Position numbers and translations under genes: made by a program. A stretch of DNA of 14,407 nucleotides. Origin: JAAZGD01 sp964489555. Its GTDB lineage: Bacteria; Bacillota; Clostridia; Peptostreptococcales; Anaerovoracaceae. Location of the stretch: NCBI GenBank assembly GCA_964489555.1, contig CAZAZF010000027.1, positions 1 to 14,407 on the forward strand, read 5' to 3'. The notes below the pieces were generated by a model. That model worked only from the letters and a program-made list of their open reading frames with translations. It had not been told where the DNA came from and ran no database searches. Numbering within the stretch: the first letter of the stretch is position 1; each line of letters starts with the position of its first letter. Shown piece after piece: positions 6,434-12,372 of this stretch.

Positions 6434-7399
6434 ATGAAATCTTTTTCCGGATTGGGAATGGATGCCCGTTACAAAATCGGCCTTCGAAATATTAAAACCG
6501 CGGTATCGGTGGGAATCTGCCTGTTGATTTTCCAACTCCTGGGGGTCAGTGATGGCATTCAGGCCGCCATTACGGCCATCATTTGTATGAAGTCTTCTTT
6601 GCAGAACTCCCTTCAAACAGGGTTGGAACGCACCATTGGTACAGTGATTGGTGCTATTCTTGGAATTCTCACTCTCCTTCTCATGATAGAAACCGGCCTT
6701 CAGCTTGCAACGCTATTGGCCATTATCAATGTAATCCTGATTATTTATCTCTGCAATATTTTTCGAGTCCAAAATAGCACCATCATCAGCCTGGTGGTAT
6801 TCCTCATGATTCTCATTGGAGAAAAGGACCAACCTCCACTACTTTACGGTTCTATGCGATTGGTGGAAACCATCTTTGGAATTTTAACTGCCTATCTGGT
6901 GAATCGATTTATGGACCCCCGAAAGGTTCTTAAAAAAAGAAAAGACTCTTTTGTGGATCCGGAAATTCGATCCTTCTTTCCGGTGGACTTACCTTCTGTT
7001 ATGGGTATTTGGCTCAGTGCCCACCTGCGTCTCTATCCTCAAGTAAATCCTCTTCATTGGCACGAAGCCTACGAAAGCGTTCGAAGTGGATACAAGGACG
7101 AAGATGCTCTCTATGTCTATACCGAAGAACAATTGGTGATTGGTTATATCGCCGTCAAGGGAGGAACCGCCTTGGATGGGCCTTATGTGGAAGGAACTCA
7201 AAACCGAATCAAGGTGGGCGGGCTTCTGTTGGAACATGTGCAAACCTTGTTTCCTTCTCTCAAAGTACAGATTCCTGTCACCAACGAAAAGTTGGAAGAC
7301 CTCTTTGTCCGTGTCGGGTTTACGGTAACAGAAGAAACCCATTACGAACCCTGGAACATGGAGGTAGCTACCTTGGAATGGTCAAGTAAAACCCATTGA
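6434..7399 (+). CDS. FUSC/aromatic-acid-exporter-type membrane domain fused to GNAT acetyltransferase
   Basis: In this 321-residue protein, residues about 17-160 hold five or six hydrophobic helices: NIKTAVSVGICLLIFQLLG, the region 43-55, GTVIGAILGILTLLLMI, ATLLAIINVILIIYL, IISLVVFLMILI and TIFGILTAYLVNRFM. This is the layout of DUF939/ArAE_1-type FUSC proteins. Residues about 184-311 read as a GNAT domain: DLPSVMGIWLSAHLRLYP, a WHEAYESVR helix, a core strand QLVIGYIAV, a GPYV strand, helix GGLLLEHVQ, and the closing VTNEKLEDLFVRVGF. The acetyl-CoA phosphate loop is degenerate: V261 sits where the conserved glycine of Q/RxxGxG/A is expected. A GAGGAG ribosome site lies 6 nt before the ATG. 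The stop overlaps the -35 box of the tRNA promoter. The domain calls are by pattern; the substrate is unknown. Confidence 0.78.
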   Translation: MKSFSGLGMDARYKIGLRNIKTAVSVGICLLIFQLLGVSDGIQAAITAIICMKSSLQNSLQTGLERTIGTVIGAILGILTLLLMIETGLQLATLLAIINVILIIYLCNIFRVQNSTIISLVVFLMILIGEKDQPPLLYGSMRLVETIFGILTAYLVNRFMDPRKVLKKRKDSFVDPEIRSFFPVDLPSVMGIWLSAHLRLYPQVNPLHWHEAYESVRSGYKDEDALYVYTEEQLVIGYIAVKGGTALDGPYVEGTQNRIKVGGLLLEHVQTLFPSLKVQIPVTNEKLEDLFVRVGFTVTEETHYEPWNMEVATLEWSSKTH

Positions 7400-7424
7400 A
7401 AAAAAAAGGACCTTGTGGTACGAT
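7396..7424 (+). promoter_or_regulatory. Promoter of tRNA-Arg
   Basis: TTGAAA (7396-7401) and TACGAT (7419-7424) are separated by 17 nt, with a TGG extension before the -10 box. Transcription would start near 7431, about eight bases before the mature tRNA 5' end. The -35 box overlaps the stop codon of the FUSC-GNAT gene. Confidence 0.7.
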
Positions 7425-7438
7425 AGTTCAGGCAACGT

Positions 7439-7514
7439 GCCCCCGTAGCTCAGGGGATAGAGCGTCGGTTTCCTAAACCGTGCGTCGGATGTTCGAATCA
7501 TCTCGGGGGTGCCA
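7439..7514 (+). tRNA. tRNA-Arg, anticodon CCT
   Basis: The 76-nt cloverleaf folds as follows. The acceptor GCCCCCG (7439-7445) pairs with CGGGGGT (7504-7510), the outermost pair being G-T. The D-arm is GCTC/GAGC with an AGGGGATA loop. The anticodon arm is TCGGT/ACCGT, with a T-T mismatch at the top pair and loop TTCCTAA, so the anticodon is CCT. The variable loop is GCGTC. The T-arm is GGATG/CATCT (one G-T pair) with loop TTCGAAT. The discriminator is G, and CCA is encoded at 7512-7514. It reads AGG codons. Confidence 0.95.
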
Positions 7515-7575
7515 TTGAAGAGAAGGTAGGCTATATGCTTACCTTCTCTTTGATTTCACGAGATGATTCGAACAT
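7489..7575. repeat. 17-bp perfect inverted repeat: tRNA T-arm and downstream copy
   Basis: Positions 7489-7505, the T-arm plus the first two bases of the 3' acceptor strand, recur exactly as a reverse complement at 7559-7575. The arms are 53 bp apart. The match ends sharply on both sides. The tRNA terminator hairpin lies in the loop between the arms. A transcript reading through the terminator could pair the copy with the tRNA T-arm and disturb its fold. This may be a scar of an insertion or inversion at the tRNA 3' end, or a regulatory device; the sequence alone does not decide. Confidence 0.85.
7519..7549 (+). terminator. Terminator of tRNA-Arg
   Basis: A 13-bp stem (7519-7531 with 7537-7549, one G-T pair) closes a 5-nt TATAT loop, five bases after the encoded CCA. 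It is followed by TTGATTT, a short and interrupted T-run, so termination may be incomplete. Confidence 0.65.
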
Positions 7576-7576
7576 G

Positions 7577-7677
7577 AACATGCACGAGGGAACCGCAGAA
7601 GGGTACGGCGTCCCCTTCTGCCCCGAGTGGTCCAAGTCAGCTGAAAAAGCTGACGCAGGACTGAAGACGCACATGTT
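7577..7677 (+). ncRNA. Possible structured RNA: three-way junction with tandem G-A pairs
   Basis: No gene is credible here, but the strand folds compactly on paper. AACATG (7577-7582) pairs with CATGTT (7672-7677) and closes a junction. Directly stacked on it is a long hairpin. In that hairpin CAC (7583-7585) pairs with GTG (7627-7629), then come tandem G-A/A-G (7586-7587 with 7625-7626), then GGG/CCC (7588-7590 with 7622-7624). A 4-nt AACC bulge follows, and then nine pairs, GCAGAAGGG (7595-7603) with CCCTTCTGC (7613-7621). The second arm is GTCAGCT-GAAAA-AGCTGAC (7636-7654). Hairpins of this quality suggest either a functional RNA or a palindromic repeat of the REP/BIME kind. No known RNA family was recognised, and transcription is not shown. 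The pairing could serve equally on the minus strand. Confidence 0.4.
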
Positions 7678-7733
7678 GGGGTCAGGTACCTTCTGTCCTT
7701 TCGAGGTACCCGACCCCGGACCGACCCCGGACC
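7678..7733. repeat. Palindromic repeat with tandem 11-bp units, REP-like
   Basis: GGGGTC-A-GGTACCT (7678-7691) pairs with AGGTACC-C-GACCCC (7704-7717): 13 of 14 pairs around a 12-nt loop, with two GGTACC palindromes. The 3' arm starts a perfect tandem duplication of the 11-mer GACCCCGGACC (7712-7722 and 7723-7733), so either copy could pair. Neither strand has a T-run after the hairpin, so it is not an obvious intrinsic terminator. GGGGTC-type palindromes like this occur as dispersed repeats in many genomes, some tied to REP-associated transposases; that parallel is an inference. The block ends exactly at the stop codon of the EamA gene. Confidence 0.6.
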
Positions 7734-8654
7734 TTAATTGCGGATAAAAATTTCTTCCTTGCCACCCTTCTCTTTTCTGCCAGGCAAATTCAGCAAAAAC
7801 ACCGAGCTCACCACCAAAATCCCCCCTACTGTGGCGTTCCACGAAATCCGGTCCGCCATGATTAGAATTCCGGCTAAATAAGCAAAAACCGGTTCCGTGG
7901 TGTTGGTCAACGAAGTATCACTGGCCCCGATTTTTTTAACAGACATACAATAAAACAATGGGGCAATAAATGCGGCCCCCGCTCCCAGAACAAAAATATA
8001 CCCAACCTGAACCCATTCCGTGGGAAGATAAGGTTGCTGCACCATAGTGCAGCGCAAAAAATTCGCCAAAAAAATGAACAGACTCATATAGCCGGTAATC
8101 ACTTCCGCCTCTACCTTTTCCAACCTTTTGCTGGCCATTCCCAAGGCTTGCATGGCGTAAAAAATAGCGCCCAACAAGGCCAGAAGAATTCCCAGCAGCC
8201 GAAGAGGGGGAATGCCTTGAGCCGGCCATACGACAAAGGCCAAACCTACCAATGCCATCATTAAACAAACGACTCGCCGGGGAAGGGCTTTTTCCCTCCC
8301 CATCAGGATTTCCAAAAATACGACAATCCCCACATAAGAAAACGCGATGATTACCGCCACTGCCCCAGGCAAATATTTGTAGCTTTCGTTTAGGCTGGTG
8401 GTGCATAAGAATAGCAAAAGACCCAAGGAAGTCATGTATAGAACATTGGATTTCCCCACCAAAAATTTCTTTTTCTTTATGAAAATATAGGCCCAAATTA
8501 AAACCGATCCTAAAAAATACCTGGAAGTCAATATGGTTTCTACCGCCATACCGGATAGCAGGGCCCGCTGGGTTACAGACGGAATCAACCCATTCAAGAT
8601 GCTGGCCACAAGGATGAGTAAAAACCCAACCCAACGCCCACTATTTCTCGTCAT
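7734..8654 (-). CDS. EamA/DMT-superfamily metabolite exporter
   Basis: This 306-residue protein has ten predicted membrane helices in two EamA halves, about residues 10-135 and 150-290. Typical pieces are the N-terminal WVGFLLILVASILNG, SRYFLGSVLIWAYIF, a second-half GAIFYAMQALGMASKR, and the conserved end-of-repeat TEPVFAYLAGILIM. Members export amino acids, nucleosides or other small metabolites, and the substrate is not predictable. The only in-frame ATG is at 8654. It has no good ribosome site (GAAAGGG lies about 17 nt away) and no leaderless promoter pattern, so it may depend on read-through from the PEPCK-like gene 53 bp upstream. The tail after the last helix is hydrophilic and ends at the border of the repeat block, so the C-terminus could have been altered by that insertion. 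Confidence 0.87.
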   Translation of the reverse strand: MTRNSGRWVGFLLILVASILNGLIPSVTQRALLSGMAVETILTSRYFLGSVLIWAYIFIKKKKFLVGKSNVLYMTSLGLLLFLCTTSLNESYKYLPGAVAVIIAFSYVGIVVFLEILMGREKALPRRVVCLMMALVGLAFVVWPAQGIPPLRLLGILLALLGAIFYAMQALGMASKRLEKVEAEVITGYMSLFIFLANFLRCTMVQQPYLPTEWVQVGYIFVLGAGAAFIAPLFYCMSVKKIGASDTSLTNTTEPVFAYLAGILIMADRISWNATVGGILVVSSVFLLNLPGRKEKGGKEEIFIRN

Positions 8655-8707
8655 AAAATTCGATTCTTTGACCCTTTCTTTCTAAATTTTAGCCGCTTCT
8701 CACTCTT

Positions 8708-10579
8708 CTAGTATCTCATGGGGATAATCTCCATGTAATCTTGCACCGTACCACCATCACGGAATAATTGAATGATTTCCCGCCCCAAGGGATGAAGCTC
8801 CGGTGTGTAGAATTTTTCCAGCTCCTTGGCAAAAAAGTCCATCAGAATTTTAGCCCCTGCATCGTACCCGTCCGTTCCCACTTCATACTGAGTCTCTGGT
8901 TTCAAAAAGGCTCTTCGAATATACTGGTTGTCCACCTTCATGGACTCCAAACCAAATCCCATCAGCGGACATCTGGCCTCTTCCAAGTGGCCCGGTTTAA
9001 ACTTGGCGCTTCCACGACGAGCAATGTACTCCCGCGCTACCCACTGAGGCATAAAACCTACTTCATAAGCACCAATGTGTTGATTGGGAATCAACAGATA
9101 TCGGGTGCTGGGTGAATTAAGAACCTGTTCTAAAAGCAGGTTGGCTTGTGTTACCATTTTCCCGGTGGCAAAAGGCCAATAAGAACCCACTCCTTCACTT
9201 TTCATAGCCGTTTCAGCCACAATACTGGGATTGTTGTGACCACGGGGGGCCACCAACCTCCATAACCATGCCAAGGCGGGAGGCAACACCTGAATCATCC
9301 CCACAATTCCATAAGAGGGGTTTTCCCGGGTACAAACTGGAGCGCGTACTCCAAAGCTGCGCACATCCACCTCCACCGCTTCATTGATTGTTCCTTCCAC
9401 CATATTACGGGGAAGAATGACCCGGGGATTGGTACACGGTTTCCCATCTTGGTCTAGGGTATGCTCCCAAACCAAACAGGTAGCCTTTGGAATTCCGTCA
9501 ATATTCATAAAAATTAATGGTTTGCTGGGATGGGTCAACACCCTTTCATAGCGGGGAGATGTACCATAGCTGGTAATATGGTCTAATCTCAAAAACCAGG
9601 CAGCTTCCGCATCCTTTACCACCAATTTTCGACTATCGTTTTGAAGCTTAGGATGACATAAAGCCATATCGTCAGTTACCGGCATCAGCTGACAGGTTTC
9701 ATTAAATACCAGGTAATTCTTTTCCCCTGTAATGGTATTGACTCCCAATATAGATCTTCCGTCCGGTTGTTTATGCATATCCTCAATCATTTCACTTTTT
9801 CCACCACCGGAAGCCCCCTCGTGCATGATGACGATTTCATTGTCATAAGGAGTAATCACCTTGACGGTAGAAGCATGGGCTGTAACCCAACCCTCCTGCT
9901 CCCCAATATTCAAAAGCACCCCATAAATCCCCTTCTTGGCGCTAGGGCCCGGATAAAGATTGTAGGAATAGACTTCGTGCACCTGATCTGTTCGGTTGTG
10001 GATTACGATTTGCTTTTCTCCAAAATGGGTATGACGAAAGGGCGGTGCCAATACCACCATGGCTTTCAACCGGAAATCTTCCAAGGTGTCAATGTTAATA
10101 AATCCTTGAAGATCCGCCAACCCGGCGGCAAAAAATCCCGCATTGGCCGGGGAAATGAATATCGAATCGTACCCATGCTTCAAATCTCCCGCCTTGAAGG
10201 GGTAAAAGATCAAATCTTGCTTTTTCAGCCAGGCAAAGGTGTCTTGACGCAACTCCTCAAAATCTTTGCCGTATTCCTTTTGGTAAGTGGGCTTGTCCGT
10301 AGGTTTGCTGTCTGCCACCAATAGGCTGTCCGGGTCCCTTCTTCGCATATAGTCGTCAATGTAATTGACCGCCAATCCGTTCTTGCATCGAGTTACGGTG
10401 GCCTCCAACACCCTTCCCCGGCCCGGCACTTCATAGGCCACTTCGAAGGTGTTTTCCAAGGAGTTCCCCATAGCCAACTCCACCAGTTCTTCCCTGGTTC
10501 TGGGAATGATTACGCTTTTAGCCTGGTTCAAAATATCCAGCACATAGTCCGGTAAATTCAATTTTTCTAAATCATACAT
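8708..10579 (-). CDS. PEPCK/HprK-like P-loop protein, probable DUF4914 family
   Basis: This 623-residue soluble protein has a P-loop HEGASGGGKSEM at about residues 253-264 (G255 to K261-S262). The loop resembles the kinase-1a loop of PEP carboxykinase and, more closely, the GxSGxGKSE loop of HPr kinase. Other conserved-looking segments are PVTDDMALCHP, GTSPRYERVLTHP, RNMVEGTINEAVEVDVRSF, VAPRGHNNPSI and LIPNQHIGAYEVGFMPQW. Length and motifs match my memory of the uncharacterised DUF4914 family found in anaerobes. A phosphotransferase or nucleotide-dependent carboxykinase-like activity is plausible but unproven. The start is supported by GGAGGA just upstream of the ATG. It is divergent from the serpin gene and followed by the EamA gene in the same direction. 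A classical PEPCK assignment is less likely because the loop and the kinase-2 region do not match. Confidence 0.65.
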   Translation of the reverse strand: MYDLEKLNLPDYVLDILNQAKSVIIPRTREELVELAMGNSLENTFEVAYEVPGRGRVLEATVTRCKNGLAVNYIDDYMRRRDPDSLLVADSKPTDKPTYQKEYGKDFEELRQDTFAWLKKQDLIFYPFKAGDLKHGYDSIFISPANAGFFAAGLADLQGFINIDTLEDFRLKAMVVLAPPFRHTHFGEKQIVIHNRTDQVHEVYSYNLYPGPSAKKGIYGVLLNIGEQEGWVTAHASTVKVITPYDNEIVIMHEGASGGGKSEMIEDMHKQPDGRSILGVNTITGEKNYLVFNETCQLMPVTDDMALCHPKLQNDSRKLVVKDAEAAWFLRLDHITSYGTSPRYERVLTHPSKPLIFMNIDGIPKATCLVWEHTLDQDGKPCTNPRVILPRNMVEGTINEAVEVDVRSFGVRAPVCTRENPSYGIVGMIQVLPPALAWLWRLVAPRGHNNPSIVAETAMKSEGVGSYWPFATGKMVTQANLLLEQVLNSPSTRYLLIPNQHIGAYEVGFMPQWVAREYIARRGSAKFKPGHLEEARCPLMGFGLESMKVDNQYIRRAFLKPETQYEVGTDGYDAGAKILMDFFAKELEKFYTPELHPLGREIIQLFRDGGTVQDYMEIIPMRY

Positions 10580-10719
10580 AACATATCCTCCAATACTCCA
10601 ATATATACCCCGGAAACAAAGATATTACACCTCTCTCTCCCACTTCTTCGCTGAACAGAAACTTTTTTCCTCCTTTTCCGTCTATAAACATAATCTATGA
10701 ACACAAGGAGGTTGAACCG

Positions 10720-11940
10720 ATGAAATCAAAAATACTCTTGTTACTTTTGGTAACCGTGCTTGCCCTTCTTTCCCCAGGCTGTAGCGCAACCGGTTCCTAC
10801 GAAACAAAAACACTGAATACTAGTAGGGTAAATCAATCTTTGGTCCAAGGCAATCAAAATTTTGGTTTGGCCTTGCTTCAAACCCTCCAGGAAGAACCAG
10901 AAAACCTGTTCTTTTCTCCTTTTAGCATCTCTACGGCCCTGTCTATGACCTCCCTTGGCGCCAAGGGAGAGACCAAAACCCAAATGGCAAACACCTTGGG
11001 ATACGAAAAAGTGGAAGATTCCCACCTCTTGGAAACCTATCAGGAATTGCTGAGTTATTACAACGGGTTGGATTCCAAAACAGATTTTTTAGTCAGCAAC
11101 TCCATTTGGTATCGGCAAGGCGAGGCCATCCAACCAGAGTTCTTAGAGAAAAATCAATCCCATTTCTTTGCCAAAGTTTCAGAAATGGATTTCTCCAAGC
11201 CCGACGCTGCCGACACCATCAACGGTTGGATTAAGGACTCAACAAAAGGCCTTATTTCTCAGATGATTCAACCTCCCATCCCTGCCGATGTGGTGATGTA
11301 TTTAATCAACGCAGTATATTTCAAAGGGGATTGGACCCATCCTTTTGACGAAAAGGTCACCCGTCCGGAAACTTTCTTTGCTTATGGAGGTACAGAAGTA
11401 CCGGTGGACATGATGCACCGAACCGGCCCCGCCGGCTATTACCAGGGAGAGGGTTATCAAGTGCTGAATCTGCCTTATGGCCAGGAAAAGCTATCCATGA
11501 CTTTGCTCTTGCCGGATGGAGATTTATTGGATTTTATCTCCTCTCTCACAGAAGACTCTTTTCAAAAGGCCCTTCAATCTCCCGTATCTCAAGAAGAAGT
11601 TTCCATTTGGATGCCCCGCTTTTCAATCTCCTACGGCATTAAGGAGCTGAACCGGCCCCTAATCCGCTTGGGAATGGATCTCCCCTTCTCTCCATCTGCA
11701 GATCTAAGCGGAATACGAGAAGAAATCTACATCAGCCGTGTTCTTCATAAAGCAGTGGTTCATGTCAACGAAGAAGGAACCACCGCAGCTGGAGCCACTG
11801 TGGTAGAGCTCCGGGAAACAGCCATGTTGGAGCCCTTAATTTTCCGGTGTGATAGACCCTTCCTTTTCCTGATCAGCGAAGAAGATTCCAATACCATACT
11901 GTTCATGGGCACCTATCTGCTTCCGGAAGAAACGCCATAA
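10720..11940 (+). CDS. Serpin, probable surface lipoprotein protease inhibitor
   Basis: This 406-residue full-length serpin would trap serine or cysteine proteases by its suicide loop mechanism. A signal peptide (about 1-20) ends in LLSPGC with C21 as the probable lipidation site; Ser at -3 is not the usual Leu. The core has NLFFSPFSISTALSMTSLGAKGET, the NAVYFKGDW block, and the signature FRCDRPFLF near the end. The reactive loop has the inhibitory hinge EEGTTAAGAT: E351 (P17), G353 (P15), T354 (P14) and small residues P12-P9. Counting gives T367 as P1, but the loop is two residues longer than in antitrypsin, so A368 or M369 are also possible. No basic P1 is seen, so an elastase- or subtilisin-like target is likelier than trypsin. 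A strong AAGGAGG ribosome site (10705-10711) precedes the ATG. No clear promoter was identified in the 140-bp divergent gap. Confidence 0.95.
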   Translation: MKSKILLLLLVTVLALLSPGCSATGSYETKTLNTSRVNQSLVQGNQNFGLALLQTLQEEPENLFFSPFSISTALSMTSLGAKGETKTQMANTLGYEKVEDSHLLETYQELLSYYNGLDSKTDFLVSNSIWYRQGEAIQPEFLEKNQSHFFAKVSEMDFSKPDAADTINGWIKDSTKGLISQMIQPPIPADVVMYLINAVYFKGDWTHPFDEKVTRPETFFAYGGTEVPVDMMHRTGPAGYYQGEGYQVLNLPYGQEKLSMTLLLPDGDLLDFISSLTEDSFQKALQSPVSQEEVSIWMPRFSISYGIKELNRPLIRLGMDLPFSPSADLSGIREEIYISRVLHKAVVHVNEEGTTAAGATVVELRETAMLEPLIFRCDRPFLFLISEEDSNTILFMGTYLLPEETP

Positions 11941-11982
11941 AAAAAGGAATCTCTTGGGGCAAAGAGGCTCCTTCTGATTTTT
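11939..11982. terminator. Bidirectional terminator between serpin and ech operon
   Basis: AAGGA (11944-11948) pairs with TCCTT (11969-11973), and CTCTT (11951-11955) with AAGAG (11962-11966), across a 2x2 internal loop. On the plus strand it is followed by ATTTTT (11977-11982). On the minus strand it is followed by seven T (complement of 11939-11945). It therefore serves both convergent transcripts and is stronger for the hydrogenase operon. Confidence 0.7.
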
Positions 11983-11996
11983 CCAACCGCCCTGTT

Positions 11997-12365
11997 CTAG
12001 GCTTCCTTGGCCGCAGGCTTTTCCTGCTCCGGAATACCGTAAACATCGGTGATCTTTTTCACATCGGGAGCGGTGTATTCCTGCCTCATGAAAAGACATT
12101 TTTTAGGACATACCTCCACACAACTCTTACACTGAATACAGCCCATCCGATGGATGGTCCAGGTCCGTTCCTTCCGATCCACCAAAATGGCATCGGAAGG
12201 ACATTTCCGTTGACACATACCGCACAAAATACAATCCTCTTGGCTGATTTCAATATGCCCTCTGGTTCTATCTTCCCAGGTCCGGGGTACTTGGGGATAC
12301 ATTAAAGTAGCCGGCTTGCGAAACAAACTTTTTAATACCACTTTTCCCATTCGTAATTGTGACAT
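11997..12365 (-). CDS. echF: Ech-type hydrogenase 2x[4Fe-4S] ferredoxin-like subunit
   Basis: This 122-residue polyferredoxin subunit is equivalent to EchF/NuoI. It passes electrons from soluble ferredoxin towards the small subunit of the membrane-bound hydrogenase. Two CxxCxxCxxxC(P) motifs are complete: C45, C48, C51, C55 and C76, C79, C82, C86. The amphipathic N-terminus MGKVVLKSLFRKPATLMYP is typical of this group and packs against the membrane arm. The start at 12365 has GGTGGG about 2 nt upstream, overlapping the echE stop, and M6 is an alternative start. The C-terminal tail from about residue 108 is charged. It is the last gene of the operon, followed by the bidirectional terminator. 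Confidence 0.92.
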   Translation of the reverse strand: MSQLRMGKVVLKSLFRKPATLMYPQVPRTWEDRTRGHIEISQEDCILCGMCQRKCPSDAILVDRKERTWTIHRMGCIQCKSCVEVCPKKCLFMRQEYTAPDVKKITDVYGIPEQEKPAAKEA

Positions 12366-12372
12366 ATCCCAC

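Noticed and set aside
7535..7747. Open frame of 70 codons over the tRNA terminator and repeat block
   Set aside because: It starts in the loop of the terminator hairpin, runs through palindromes and tandem repeats, and has no recognisable protein features.
7531..7842. Minus-strand open frame of 103 codons
   Set aside because: It overlaps the EamA gene end in another frame and crosses the repeat block; it is a shadow frame.
10580..10719. Promoters for the PEPCK-like and serpin genes in the divergent gap
   Set aside because: Several AT-rich -10-like hexamers occur (TAATAT, TATATT, CATAAT), but none has a matching -35 box at proper spacing.
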